Positions 1 to 10,451 of a stretch of 64,000 nucleotides of DNA are shown piece by piece; within the stretch, counting starts at the first letter, position 1, and every line of letters starts with the position of its first letter. The position numbers and the translations under genes are program-made. This DNA comes from Diploptera punctata (taxonomy: Eukaryota > Arthropoda > Insecta > Blattodea > Blaberidae): assembly GCA_030220185.1 (NCBI GenBank), contig JASPKZ010001599.1, positions 196,501 to 260,500 on the forward strand. The letters are read 5' to 3'. The notes under the pieces are model-generated. The model did not search any database. It worked only from the letters and a program-made list of their open reading frames with translations, and was not told the origin of the DNA.

Positions 1-165
1 TTCAGAACACTAAAAAGAAGGAGCTTTCTTTATCACAAAAGCAGGAGCTGATAAAGAGAAATCGAAAAAGAGTGAGGTGAAACACGACTGGCATTGGTTG
101 TAAAACAACATTTATTGAAACGTGATTGGTCATTGACTAGCATGTGTGGCATGAGTTAAATAGTC
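1..165 (+). repeat. Repeat E, distal part (subfamily 2), cut by window edge
   Basis: Right-hand part of an unclassified interspersed repeat found seven times here. It ends in GTTAAATAGTC, the inverse of the GACTATTTAAC found further inside complete copies. It carries the segment with a CAGGAGCTGATAAAGAG-type core that is otherwise seen only in the copy at 30845-31470, which defines a second subfamily. No coding capacity is visible. Confidence 0.7.
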
Positions 166-734
166 TATTTAAATTAATGTTCTTACTTCTAGTATATTAT
201 TTAAACAGTTTAGCATCACAATTTAAATGTGGATGTGAAACTATAGAACATTCTCTCAGAGGTCTGTTATTTCAACTTGAGGTTCTTATAGCTGCCACAA
301 ACCTGCGATACGTGACCAACGACTTAACTTCCTTTCGGAAGAAAACCATCATCAGGATTTTTGTCCCCTTAAAAATACATCGATCCCTGTCTGAATTTGA
401 ACTCTCAAACCTCAGGACCAGAGGCGGGCAAGGCAATCTCTAGTCCACAAACTGACTACATCAATTACCAAAAATGGAATCTCCACGAAATAAGATAAAC
501 AAAAGGTGAAAAATTAACTTTTCTGGGAATCGTAGTTATATAAATGATCTACTACGACCTGAAACGTGATGGAATGACCAATAACAGCCTGTTACAGAAG
601 ATCAGAACCTCAACTGACCTAAACATTCTTGTTATTGATGATGCTTGATATTTGTACAAATTACACAGTTAACTAACTCAATATTCCAGAACTTTCAACT
701 GTTTTATGAAATAATATGATAATAGTCAAGTCAT
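166..734. other. Unassigned AT-rich interval
   Basis: I see no repeat shared with the rest of the window, no tRNA-like sequence and no convincing coding frame. The one open frame over its start (144-443) has no recognisable domain and overlaps the end of repeat E. Confidence 0.4.
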
Positions 735-1520
735 ACTTACTTACTCACTGGCACCATCGAACCCGTAGGTTCATGGTCGCGCGGACATAAGCTCTCCATA
801 CATCCCTATCCTGAGCTAATGCTTTCCAATCATTCCCTGTGTAATCTACTTCCCTCAAATCATAGTTAATGTTATTCTCCCACCTCATTCTTGATCTACC
901 AACCGGGCGTTTTCCCTCTGGCTATCCTACAAGAAGCTTCCATACAAGTCTCCCATTCCCCATACGTGCAACATGTCCTGCCCATCGCAGTCTACGAGAC
1001 TTAACTGTTCTTATTATATCTGGCTTCCTATAAAGACCATGTAGTTCATTATTATGTAGTCTTCTCCATTCACCTGTGTGTTCATCTCTTTTTGGTCCAA
1101 AAATTTTCCTAAGTACTTTATTCTCGAATACTTGTAATCTCCTTCCTCTCAAAGTAGTCCAGTTCTCAAAGTAAGAGTCCATGTTTCGCACCCATATAAT
1201 ATAACTGGTAGAATAATAGTTTTATATATTTTCAGTTTAACGTTTTTTGAAAGGAGTTGGGACATCAAGAGTCTCTGCAATACATAATAGCACGCATTTC
1301 CATAATTGAGCCTTTGTTTAATTTCTTTGTGCATCTCATTCCTACTTGTGATTATTGTTCCTAGGTATTTGAATTCAGCCACCTCCTCAAAATTTCCCTC
1401 ATTTGTCATTAGCTTTATTGATATTTACTTCAAGTCCTAATTTCTTAGTGTTACTCAATAGTGTGTGCGTGTTGTCCTTTAGTATATCCTCTCTATCAGC
1501 CAACAATACTACATCATCTG
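735..1520 (-). mobile_element. RTE-A LINE, 3' fragment (decayed)
   Basis: 3' end of the dominant RTE-like LINE, starting on the plus strand with ACTTACTTACTCACTGGCAC, the complement of its TTAC-repeat 3' terminus. Two overlapping open frames (922-1191 and 1149-1409) encode the C-terminal thumb and tail, with KYLGTIIT, YGCETWTL and RRLRWAGHVARMGN motifs. The frame is broken near 1150-1190 by a short tandem duplication. About 60 nt between KYLG and the YADD motif are missing near 1409, compared with the copy at 6669-9334. The copy stops within the YADD region. Confidence 0.85.
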
Positions 1521-1604
1521 ATAATAATAATAATTATTATTGTTATGTCATGAATTACAAATATTATTAATAATTTATTCCATTCCATTAACGCAGTTTA
1601 ACTT

Positions 1605-1910
1605 CTCTCCTTATAGATACTTTTATGTGCCACGTGCCACCCGAGCCTTACAGTGACACGACTTTTCGGGAGATGGATTTTAATTTGTGGATCACACACG
1701 TACTCTTCTCACCAAACAACGACATGGAGGGCCTCCCCGGGTGAGTGATAAGCGTACTATCAGGGCCACTTTCGAGACAACACAACATTAAGACAAAACA
1801 CATCATTCTCACACCTTCACACAAAACATGGCGAATATGATAATGATGAATACGTTGACCTGATGATGGTCGGGGACCGTTTGGGCCTTAAAGCTTCTTG
1901 ACATTTGATA
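1605..1910 (-). mobile_element. SINE-1-related 3' portion (variant tail)
   Basis: Read on the minus strand it carries the SINE-1 core (GGCCCAAACGGTCCCCGA), then a tail with GGCGAATATG on the plus strand and a GGAGGCCCTCCATGTC block. The same tail occurs at about 19780-19930 beside a tRNA-like head, so a variant SINE-1 subfamily is likely. It is diverged, and I cannot place its ends exactly. Confidence 0.5.
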
Positions 1911-1975
1911 AACAATAAAAATTAAAATGTATCTATTAACAAAGTTGAGGACGACGGCACCTACCAACAGGTACT

Positions 1976-2735
1976 TTTTCTTCTTCTTCTTCGGCTTTCC
2001 CCCACTTATAGGTTTGCCGTCTTCAGTTTCCATTTATCTCTATCATTCCAATCTCCCTCTTCCAAATTCCTATCAACCATTATTGTTCTGACGTAGGTTT
2101 TCCATTTCCATCTTCGTCTACCACGTTTATTTCTTCCAGGGGGTGACCATTGGTATATATTTTTTGGCCATCTTTCATTTTCCATTCTTTGTACATGGCC
2201 AAACCATTTAAGCGTCTGATTTCCAATCCTCTTAACAACAGATGTGGTGGCATTCATTTCTCTCCAAAGGAATTCATTTCTTATTTTATCCTGTCTTGTT
2301 TTTTGGAGGCTTCTTCTAAAATAATCGAATTCAACTGTTCTAATTTTATTCTTTTGTAATTCCGTCAAAGACCAAGTTTCGCTTCCATATGACAAAATAT
2401 TCTGTATTATGCTCTTATAAATTTTCATTTTAGTTTCCTTTGTAATATTTTTGTTCCAAATTACTCCATGTAATATCTTAGTTGCATTTTTTGCCATTGC
2501 AATTTTAGTCTGTACATCTCTCTCACAGGTACCGAAACTTGTAATTATTGAACCAAGATATTTAAAAAATTCACATTTTTTATTTTCCCTGTTTCAAGTA
2601 TGAGGTCATCCACATCCTTTCCCAAACACACATATTATGTTTTCTGTAAATTTATATTCAGTCCCCATTTTTTATATTCTTCCATTAATTTATTTATCAT
2701 ATATTTCATATCATCTTCATCCAACAGCTACTTTT
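1976..2735 (-). mobile_element. RTE-B LINE, 3' fragment
   Basis: A second RTE-like family, distinct from RTE-A. A 163-aa frame at 2006-2497 (minus) has the usual C-terminal LINE motifs: MKIYKSIIQNILSYGSETW, LKWFGHVQRM and a basic GRNKRGRRRWKWKTYVR segment. Upstream, a decayed frame has a LLDEDD-type box and a LNINLQKT-like motif. Its 3' end is marked by repeated CTTCTT on the plus strand, a short tandem tail as in RTE-clade elements. Copies of the same end lie at 13050 and 52626. Confidence 0.75.
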
Positions 2736-2811
2736 TAATTTTTATCTTGTGAGTATTCACCTCAACGGGATTTGAAATGTATTTTATTAGTATTGATTCA
2801 TGATATTTGAC

Positions 2812-2940
2812 TTACAGGTGAGGAAAAAAGCTGAGAAAAAGTCAGCCAGTAAACTTGTTCCGATCGAGGATCGATTCAGGGTCCGCTGCGTACGAGGCAG
2901 TGATCCTACCCCGAGACCACAGCGGTGGACATATCGATCC
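2812..2940 (-). mobile_element. SINE-1, tRNA-like head only
   Basis: The minus strand reads ATGTCCACCGCTGTGGTCTC followed by a diverged tRNA-like body and the TCACCTGTAAGTC block. It is a 5'-end fragment of the SINE-1 family, with many substitutions against the copies at 4696 and 11459. Confidence 0.6.
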
Positions 2941-2944
2941 CATG

Positions 2945-3080
2945 TTGACCGAAATTCCATGACGATTTTTTTTTTCCTCCTGGCAACTCGAACCAGAGAT
3001 TTATACGTTATGTTAATTATACCGTTTAGCACTGCGCCAAGGCATGATGTTTTAGACCACTCGACTATGACGCAGGATAG
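2945..3080 (-). mobile_element. SINE-5-like fragment
   Basis: It contains CAACTCGAACCAG and CTGCGCCAAGGC on the plus strand, matching the tRNA-like head of the SINE at 53240-53600. The sequence between them is expanded by an AT-rich stretch. This is a decayed tRNA-headed fragment beside the SINE-1 fragment. Confidence 0.4.
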
Positions 3081-3410
3081 ATTAATTCATTACCAAGTAT
3101 ATAATTAGGAGTTTGAGAAACTGTGGAGTACTAATAACCCTTGAAATGTTAATCTGGCAAGACACATACTATACATGGGGAATTAGAGTAAAACCGACAG
3201 TACAGGAATTTACCATTCCCATCTCAGTCCTGGTTCGCGTTAATATTGCACAAGTCTGCTTTGCGTCATCACACAAGGTGAAGAGTTCATTAATTACCGC
3301 ACAAACTTTATCTTCAATATTTTGTAAAACTTGTTCCATCTTGTATCCCCCCGCTGTATTTATAAAACATCACAAATAGGCAAATAAAGCACATTAGCAT
3401 TATTAAATTA
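3081..3410. other. Unassigned interval
   Basis: An 88-aa open frame (3113-3379, plus) lies here but has no recognisable domain or composition bias suggesting a gene. No match to the other repeats was found. Confidence 0.35.
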
Positions 3411-4162
3411 TCATAAGTAATGCCACGAGTGATTTCCAAATTATCGATAAATTCACAACTCACGAAGTGAGGAGTGAATTTATCTAGAGAATTTGGAAAT
3501 TAAGAGTGGCATTTTTTAGGAATATTTAACGAATAAAATTAAGCTGTTTACTCACAAATCATTACTTAACTATAGTTATTTTAAAATATTTATATATTTA
3601 ATGTAAACGGCCATGTTTGAAAACAAATGAGAAACGATAGGTACGCTTCATCTGCTTATTTTGTTTATCACTACAACCAGATCATACTATTTATTGCCAA
3701 AGGAACGCAATATTGTAAGAATGCTCTCTAGTGGAGAAAAAATGAAACACATCAAACGGTATATTAATTCATTTCTGATGTCGTATGATGTAAATATGAC
3801 AATTATATTTTTCTGGATTATTACCTGGGAAAAAATACATTTAAGAAAGTGCAAACAATGGTTTCTTTTTTTGGTGGTATAATAAATTGCTACAAATGTT
3901 TTTATATTAACTCCTGCAAGCGCTCTGTGTTGACATCTATGTACTATATATACAATCTGGTAGCCGTATTTCTTACAGGCCCAGTCGCTGCAAAATAATG
4001 GTCAGACCTGTTCAGAATATTAAAAAGGAGGAGCATTCTTTAATATGGTAAATTTAACACTGATAAATATTTCGTGAAACACGACTCTGATTGGTTGTAA
4101 AACAGAAATCATTGAAACGTGATTGCTCATTGACTCCCATTTGGGGCAAGAGTTAATTAGTC
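3411..4162 (+). repeat. Repeat E, near full-length copy
   Basis: Best-preserved uninterrupted copy of repeat E. It opens with an imperfect hairpin of about 100 bp (3418-3515) whose outer arms are AATGCCACGAGTGATTTCC and its complement. About 520 bp of unique AT-rich sequence follows, then the conserved GACCTGTTCAGAATATTAAA block and a CCAAT-rich end finishing AGTTAATTAGTC. GACTATTTAAC/GTTAAATAGTC inverted ends suggest a non-autonomous transposable element. The superfamily is unknown. Confidence 0.7.
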
Positions 4163-4613
4163 AACATTACGCCCCAACCAGGTCTAATGACCCTCTCTAA
4201 TTATATTAAATCTCCTTTATTTCACACGTGACCAGGATTTATTTATCTCAAATTCCTTCGTCCAAACAAACGTATGTAAAATGTCTACATCTAATTTGTT
4301 AATAACACAGGTCCGCGAAGATTTTGCGGCGTGAGATATTTTAATGCAAGTAAGTCAAGTCAAATACCCTGATAACGGAACTGTTACTAGTTTTTGCGTA
4401 TCACGTACAGATTTTGCACAATTATATTTTTAACATAAAAAATGAGCGCGTGGTCCCAGCAAAATTATAATATACATTGGACTTGCTGAGGAATGCGTTC
4501 AGTTTGGGCAATTCCTGCGCGATGGGCTGTTTAGTATTACAGTAAGCTAAAGTACAAGCACGTTTTTTAGATAATTAATGTATGCAATAGGCCTAGTTTG
4601 TTATTACTGTATT
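4163..4613. other. Unassigned AT-rich interval
   Basis: No repeat match, tRNA-like element or coding frame was recognised. Confidence 0.35.
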
Positions 4614-4616
4614 GTG

Positions 4617-4695
<79 letters not shown>
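4614..4695 (+). repeat. (ATT)n microsatellite
   Basis: About 27 uninterrupted ATT units directly before a SINE-1 head. Long poly-Ile and poly-Tyr frames here are artefacts of this array. Confidence 0.95.
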
Positions 4696-4696
<1 letters not shown>

Positions 4697-5014
4697 GTGT
4701 CCACCGCTGTGGTCTCGTCTGCCTTGTCACGCAGCGGGCCCGGGTTCGATCCCCGGTCGGGGCAGTTTTTCTGGGTGAGGTTTTTATCGGGGTTTTTCCT
4801 CACCTGTAAGACAAATGTCAGGAAAACTTTAAGGCCCAAACGGTCCCCGAAATCATATGGCCATCATCCTTATCATTATCATCCTTCACCGGTGTGGAAA
4901 GCAACGGGAAGCTACCACACCTACACAATTCCCTAGTAAAGCTGCAAGCATAGCATGAAAATGCTATGATTGCAGTGAAGGACCTGCCTTCGGGCAGAAT
5001 TACTATGGATGGAT
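4696..5014 (+). mobile_element. SINE-1, nearly complete
   Basis: The tRNA-derived head has TGTCCACCGCTGTGGTCTC and a good B box (GGTTCGATCCCCGG). About 10 nt are missing after GGTCTCG compared with the copy at 11459. The conserved TTTTTCCTCACCTGTAAGAC body follows, then CACCGGTGTGGAAAGCAACG and a 3' end at GGGCAGAATTACTATGGATG. It has no open frame; mobilisation by a LINE is expected for the class. Confidence 0.9.
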
Positions 5015-5067
5015 TATTATTATTATTGCTATTATTATTATTATTATTATTATCATCATCATCATCC
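5014..5067 (+). repeat. (ATT)n/(ATC)n microsatellite
   Basis: Trinucleotide array that follows the 3' end of the SINE-1 copy directly and may be its tail expansion. Confidence 0.9.
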
Positions 5068-5084
5068 ATGTTATTTATTTAGCA

Positions 5085-5350
5085 AGGTTTCACATCATAT
5101 TTCTGCGCCCAAAATTAATCTACTGTCATTCTCCTCCACATTTTTGCCATTCCAATCTCCATCGTCCAATACTTTTTTCCTCATGCTACTTAAAACATCA
5201 TCAATCCACTTTATTTTTTGTCATTTTCTTCTTCTTCTTCTATTATTTTATTATTGTTATTGTTATCAATATTATTATCATCACCAGCAGCAGCATCAAG
5301 GATTATACCTGTTGGTGTGTTCTGATCTCATGTTAGAATTGGTTCAATAT
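5085..5350 (-). mobile_element. Decayed LINE 3' fragments
   Basis: Minus-strand translation near 5150-5240 gives a KWIDDVL...DDGDWNG-like stretch typical of LINE C-termini. At 5290-5350 the plus strand resembles the RTE-D end at 41290 (AAGGATTA...TGTTCTGATCTCAT). A short CTT run lies between them. Weakly supported. Confidence 0.4.
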
Positions 5351-5382
5351 TGTGACTGCCGATGATATTGAAAATGATGATG

Positions 5383-5410
5383 ATAATAATAATAATAATA
5401 ATAATAATAA
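5383..5410 (+). repeat. (AAT)n microsatellite
   Basis: Short AAT array at the edge of the RTE-C fragment. Confidence 0.85.
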
Positions 5411-5935
5411 TCTTTTTAAACTTAATTTGTGCTGCTTTATAAGCTTGTTTCTTTACTTCTTTTATTAAATTTTTAGTGTATGTTATTAATACACCTAAAT
5501 AATAAAATTCTGACACTTGTTCTATGATTTTTCTTTCCACTTCTAATTTGCATCTTACTGGTTCTTTTGATATTGTTAAGCATTTTGTCTTATTCGTGTT
5601 AATTTCCATATTGTATTTTTTGGCACTTAAATTGATGTAAAGATATTTGTAACTTATCTTCAGATTCTGAAAGGAGAACGACATCATCTGCGTAACATAT
5701 TAAGTGAAATCTAGTGTTTCCCGTTTTATAACCCAAACGTGGTGGTATGTTTTCAATAATTTTATCCATTATAATATTAAATAAGAATGGACTTAAAGAG
5801 TCACCTTGCCTGATGCCCTTTGTGAGAGTTATTTCTTCAGTTTGCTGTTCTTTTACTTTGATTACTGTTTTGCAGTGTGTATTAATTGATATTATTGCTC
5901 TAATCAGTTCATTAGGAATTTCATTCTCTCTCAAG
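5411..5935 (-). mobile_element. RTE-C LINE reverse-transcriptase fragment
   Basis: Two frames on the minus strand (5599-5970 and 5328-5687) read as one reverse transcriptase with a frameshift. From N to C they give RAIISINTHCKTVIKV, GIRQGDSLSPFLFNIIMD (motif B), CYADDVVLLSESEDKLQ (catalytic YADD), INTNKTKCL and FYYLGVLITYTKN. It differs clearly from RTE-A and RTE-D. Both ends abut AAT microsatellites, so neither the endonuclease nor the true 3' end is present. Confidence 0.75.
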
Positions 5936-5936
5936 A

Positions 5937-5937
<1 letters not shown>

Positions 5938-5967
<30 letters not shown>

Positions 5968-6006
5968 CAATATTCATATTATTATTATTATTATTATTAT
6001 TATTAT
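5938..6006 (+). repeat. (AAT)n/(ATT)n back-to-back microsatellite
   Basis: An AAT run switches to ATT after CAATATTCAT, forming a self-complementary microsatellite. It separates RTE-C from repeat E. Confidence 0.9.
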
Positions 6007-6037
6007 CAGCATCGTCGGCAGTAACATCACAAGAATT

Positions 6038-6668
6038 ATCATAAGTAATGCCACGAGTGATTTCCAAATTATCGATAAATTCACGACTCACGAAGTGAGG
6101 AGTGAATTTATCTACAGAATTTGGAAATCAAGAGTGACATTTGTTAGGACTATTTAACGAATAAAATTAAGCTGTTTACTCACAAATCATTATTTAACTA
6201 TAGTTATTTTAAAATATTTATATATTTAATGTAAACGGCCATGTGTGAAAACAAATGAGAAACGATAGGTACGCTTCATCTGCTTCTTTTGTTTATCACT
6301 GCAACCAGATCATACTATTTATTACCGAAGGAACGCAATATTGTAAGAATGCTCTCTAGTGGAGAAAAAATGAAACACATCAAACTGTATATTAATTAAT
6401 TTCTGATGTCCTATGATGTAAATATGACAATTATATTTTTCTGGATTGTTACCTGGGAAAAAATACATTTAAGAAAGTGCAAACAGTGGTTTCTTTTTTG
6501 GTGGTATAATCAATTGCTACAAATGTTTTTATATTAACTCCCGCAGGCGGCATGTGTTGACATTCATGCACAATATATACAATCTGGTAGCCGTATTTCT
6601 AGCAGCCTCTGTCACTGCAAAATAATGGTCAGACCTGTTCAGAATATTAAAAAGGAGGAGCTTTCTTT
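6038..6668 (+). repeat. Repeat E, left part (interrupted by RTE-A)
   Basis: Matches the copy at 3411-4162 from its hairpin end through the GACCTGTTCAGAATATTAAA block. It then stops at GGAGCTTTCTTT, where the RTE-A copy begins. The rest of the same repeat resumes at 9335. Confidence 0.85.
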
Positions 6669-6691
6669 ACTTACTTACTTACTCACTGGCA

Positions 6692-8236
6692 CTATCGAAC
6701 CCATAGGTTCATGGCCGCACGGACATAAGCTCTCCATACATCCCTATCCTGAGCTAATGCTTTCCAATCATTCCCTGTATAATCTACTTCCCTCAAATCA
6801 TAGTTAATGTTGTTCTCCCACCTCATTCTTGGTCTACCAACTGGGCGTTTTCCTTCTGGCTTTCCTACAAGAAGTTTCCATGCACGTCTTTCATTCCCCA
6901 TACGCGCAACATGTCCTGCCCATCGCAGTCTACGGGACTTAACTGTTCTTATTATATCTGGCTTCCTATAAAGACCATGTAGTTCATTGTTATGTAGTCT
7001 TCTCCATTCACCTATCTGTTCATCTCTCTTTGGTCCAAAAATTTTCCTAAGAACTTTATTCTCAAATACTCGTAATCTCCTTTCCTCCCTTAAAGTAAGA
7101 GTCCATGTTTCGCACCCATATAATATAACTGGTAGAATAATAGTTTTATATATTTTCAGCTTAACGTTTTTTGAAAGGAGTTGGGACATCAAAAGTCTCT
7201 GCAATGCATAATAGCATGCATTTCCAGAATTGAGCCTATGTTTAATTTCTTTGTGCATCTCATTCCTATTTGTGATTATTGTTCCTAGGTATTTGAATTC
7301 AGCCAATTCCTCAAAATTTCCCTCATTTGTCATTAGCTGTCCATTTCCATTATATAATGTATTTCTACGTGTGACCATATATTTAGTTTTACTGATATTT
7401 ACTTCCAGTCCTAATTTCTTGGTGTTACTCAATAGTGTGTGCGTGTTGGCCTTTAGTATCTCCTCGCTATCGGCCAGTAGTACTACATCATCAGCATAAA
7501 CTAACAGCTTATTAATACCATTCAGTTGTAAGCCTTCCTCATTCTCTAAAGATTTAATGGCATGCTCTAGTACAAAATTAAATAGTAGAGGAGATAGTGC
7601 ATCTCCTTGCTTCAACCCATTCTGGATTTCAAAAGTGTCTGAAAACTGTTTGCCTACACGCACCCTACTCGTTGAGCCATTTAGACACATTCGTATAAGT
7701 CTAACTAACTTTTTAGGAATTCCGAACTCCAGCAAGATACTATATAACTTCTCCCTCTTAATTGAATCATACGCTTTTTTGAAGTCTACATATAGTTGAT
7801 GTACAGTACCATTATATTCCCATTTCTTTTCTAAAATCTGTCTTATACTAAAAATCTGATCTGTTGTAGACCTGTTTCTTCTAAATGCACATTGATGATC
7901 TCCTAGAATGTCATCAATATAGGGAGTAAGTCTGCTTACTAATATATTTGTTAGAATTTTGTACGAAGTTGAAAGTAATGAGATGCCCCTATAGTTGTTG
8001 CAATCAGTTTTATCTCCTTTCTTATAAATTGGTACGATAATTGATTCCTTCCATTCATCTGGAAGAGCTTCTTTTTCCCAAATCATAGTAAGCAACCAGC
8101 GTATCTTGTCCATCAATTTTTCTCCCCCTGATTTTATCAGTTCTGCTGGGATCTCATCTGAACCTGATGCTTTATACATCTTCAATTTTTCAATTGCCAT
8201 TTCAACCTCTAATGCACTTGGCTCTGCGACTAGCAT
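6692..8236 (-). pseudogene. RTE-A reverse transcriptase (514 aa frame)
   Basis: Reverse-transcriptase domain of an RTE-like retrotransposon, expected to prime cDNA synthesis at nicked chromosomal DNA. Visible motifs: VPIYKKGDKTDCNNYRGISL (about 68-87), CAFRRNRSTTDQIF, motif A with aspartates in DFKKAYD (151-157), motif B GLKQGDALSP (207-216), catalytic YADD (247-250), KTKYMV and the KYLGTIIT block. The C-terminal tail has YGCETWTL, LRWAGHVARM and a basic KPEGKRPVGRPRMRW region. The catalytic core looks intact. The methionine is internal to the original polyprotein: the upstream linker is lost from this frame by one extra T near 8303. Confidence 0.88.
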
Positions 8237-8297
8237 TTCTGCTGTCTGTAACTTATCCTCCTCAATGTCCTGTTCTGTATGTACATTTAATAGCTGA

Positions 8298-8615
8298 TTA
8301 AAAATAACTTTTCCATCTATTTAATATACTCTTGGAATCTGCAATCATATCCCCATTTTCATTCCGAATTATGTTTGTTCTAGCCTGAAACCCTTTCTTC
8401 TCTATACTAATTCCCTGATATAATTCTCTAATGTTCCTATTTTTTGCATTCATTTCAAGATCATTAATCTTCTCTCTCAAATATTCCCTCTTCTTACTCT
8501 TTAGTAACTTGGTGGTTTCCCGTCTAACACTACCCAATTGCTCTAAATTTACCTCATTTGGCTCGTGTAACCATTTCATTTTGCTAGCTTTCTTTTCTTT
8601 ACGATGTCGGCACAT
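8298..8615 (-). pseudogene. RTE-A inter-domain linker (frame-shifted piece)
   Basis: 105-aa lysine- and glutamate-rich linker between endonuclease and reverse transcriptase, with WLHEPNEVNLEQLGSVRR, KKREYLREKINDLEMNAKNR and LNRWKSYF. It ends at a premature stop because of an extra T after the YF codons. In the copy at 53694-55701 the corresponding block runs on (NRWKSYFNELLNVHTEQD). It belongs to the same polyprotein as the frames on each side. Confidence 0.85.
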
Positions 8616-9222
8616 TCCTCATCAAACCATTTCTTGTTTTGCCTTTTTTTAAACAACCAATGCTTTCTGATGCTGACAATTTAATAGTATCTCTTATAGC
8701 CTCCCATTCTTTATTTATATCAGTTTCTTCTTCGTTTGCAACATTGTCATCTGAAGATTCCAGTACTTCAAATCTATTAGCAATTTTGATTTGGTATTCT
8801 TGCCGCATTTCATCTTTTTTCAAGTTTTTTAATTCATATTTTACAGAATCATCTTTAGCGTTTGTTCCTCTCATAAGCGATAGCCGTTGTCTGATTTTCA
8901 CCCTGACCAGATGATGATCTGAATTGCAGTCTGTCCCTCTAACTGATCTAATATCAATGATGCTACTGTGCCAGCGTTTATCCACTAATACATGATCTAT
9001 CTGGTTCCGAGTTTCTCCATCTGGGGACGTCCAGGTGTATTTATGAATATCCTTATGCTGAAATGTTGTGCTCTTAACAATGAGATTCTTTGATGTGGCA
9101 AATGTGACTAATCTAACCCCGTTGTCGTTACTATCTTCATGAAGACTGAATTTGCCTATTGTTGGTTTGAATATATCTTCCCGCCCCACTTTTGCATTAA
9201 AATCTCCTAAGACAATTTTCAT
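8599..9222 (-). pseudogene. RTE-A AP-endonuclease domain, C-terminal two-thirds
   Basis: APE/EEP-type endonuclease of the RTE polyprotein, which in this class nicks target DNA. Diagnostic residues are GDFNAKVG (7-14), TWTSPDG..NQIDHVLVD (about 64-81) and SDHHLV (about 101-106). The N-terminal catalytic region is gone through 5' truncation at 9334. The frame leaves register in an A-run near 8640, where the other copies read NKKWFDEECADIVKK. Not functional as it stands. Confidence 0.85.
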
Positions 9223-9334
9223 ATGATATCGTGAAAGGCTATCAAATAAGCATTCTAATTCGTCATAGAACTCATCCTTGATCTTGTCATCTTTATCTTC
9301 TGTGGGGGCATGTACATTTACAATTTAATACAAT

Positions 9335-9454
9335 TTTCTTTAATATGGTAAATATAACACTGATAAATATTTCGTGAAACACGACTCTGATTGGTTGTAA
9401 AACAGAAATCATTGAAACGTGATTGGTCATTGACTCCCATTGAGTTAAATAGTC
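9335..9454 (+). repeat. Repeat E, right part (resumes after RTE-A)
   Basis: Continues repeat E from TTTCTTTAATATGGTAAAT through its CCAAT-rich end to GAGTTAAATAGTC. Together with 6038-6668 it makes one copy split by the retrotransposon. Confidence 0.85.
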
Positions 9455-10189
9455 ATCGTAAACTTGAACAATAATAGAGGTAATACACTGGAATTAGTTT
9501 TCCCCGCAAGCTATAGGCGTGCTTTTCCTCCAATAAATTAACTGATAACATGCAATAGATTAGTGACGAAAAAAGTAAAATAATGTGAGCTGTCCGGTTA
9601 AATTTATGATTGTAGAAGAAATAGCCTCGATGGAGGATATTTTAATGATATGTGCGCTCACAGGTACGTGTATTATCTGTAATCGCATGTTTACATTTCT
9701 ACAATATGCAGTAAGTGCTCTCTAGCATTAAACTGTGCTTTGTTCCTCAATAACAACCCATGACCCTGAATATACTGCTATCAATTATAAACAAATGTCA
9801 TTCAACAAAAAATGAGGCATACATGTAATCTTTTTGATCAGAAATTTAGGTGCATCGCGTGGGGAATTTAAATGGGGAAAAATTTGAAGTCACGGAATTC
9901 AGAATACTTAGGAACGATAATAACAAAACCGGAGTAGTGCAAAATAAATTAAACATAAGTCCAATTCTGGAAACGCGTGCTATTATTTTATCTATTACAT
10001 AGTAAATTACGATGCGAAGTTGGGAAGTGGTTTTTACAGAATGGAGGAAAATTTTCAAAACCAAGCAATAACGAGGTTTTTAATTTGCGATATTCTGTAA
10101 AATACTTCACAAATGTGCGTTTTACATTATTTTTTTGCGCGATGGTGTTTTCAAAATAATAAACAATAGTAAAATAATATTTTTTTTTG
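9455..10189. other. Unassigned interval
   Basis: AT-rich, with no repeat match in the window and no convincing coding frame. Short frames at 9846-10159 lack recognisable domains. Confidence 0.35.
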
Positions 10190-10325
10190 CAAATACCCCA
10201 GGTTGTCTTTCGGCATTCCTGGTCTTCTCTCCTGGCATGGCGTATTTGTAACCCACTTATGAGGTTGGGGCGCCTGCAAGGCGGGGTTACGTTGCCCCGA
10301 TGATATGATGGGTGATGATGATGAT
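10190..10325 (-). mobile_element. SINE-3, 3'-body fragment
   Basis: Read on the minus strand it has CATCATATCATCGGGGCAAC then a TACGCCATGCCAGGAG-type stretch. This matches the body of the SINE-3 copies at 49540 and 51003, which share the ATCATCGGGGTAACGTAACT segment. The tRNA-like head is absent. Confidence 0.5.
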
Positions 10326-10395
10326 AATGGTGCGCCAGGAGAGTCCCTAATCCTAAGCTTAACCTAAGATGAATATGAATGATGATGATTGCTAT

Positions 10396-10451
10396 GGTCA
10401 TATAATTTCGGGGACCGTTTGGGCCTTAAAGTTTTCCTGACATTTGTCTTA
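10396..10451 (-). mobile_element. SINE-1, 3' part (split by Harbinger-like element)
   Basis: The plus strand reads ATTTCGGGGACCGTTTGGGC and ends at TTTGTCTTA, exactly where the DNA transposon begins. The rest of the same SINE resumes at 12182. The shared TTA is the target duplication. Confidence 0.85.

Larger units (their letters stand above)
6669..9334 (-). mobile_element. RTE-A LINE, longest copy (5'-truncated)
   Basis: Reading on the minus strand from 9334, the order is partial endonuclease, linker, reverse transcriptase, C-terminal tail and the TTAC-type repeat terminus (6669-6690). It is flanked by a 7-bp duplication TTTCTTT (6662-6668 and 9335-9341) inside repeat E, as expected for target-primed insertion. 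At least two frameshifts (near 8303 and in an A-run near 8640) break the single polyprotein. The 5' truncation lies in the endonuclease: VNVHAPTEDKDDK can be read before the in-frame methionine at 9222. Confidence 0.92.

Noticed and set aside
3411..4162. Repeat E as a solo LTR
   Set aside because: Ends are not TG...CA, no polyadenylation-type LTR layout is clear, and a hairpin plus inverted GACTATTTAAC fit a DNA-type or foldback element better. The class stays open.
4696..4770. Heads of SINE-1 to SINE-5 as functional tRNA genes
   Set aside because: A and B boxes are present, but the cloverleaf stems fail, and the same bodies and tails follow in every copy.
4578..5069. Frames over the ATT array and SINE-1
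   Set aside because: Low-complexity and SINE sequence; no gene.
7230..7499. 89-aa frame MSLCLISLCISFLFVIIVPR..., seen also near 15466, 18336, 51956 and 54252
   Set aside because: It recurs only because it lies antisense to the RTE-A reverse transcriptase; it is a shadow.
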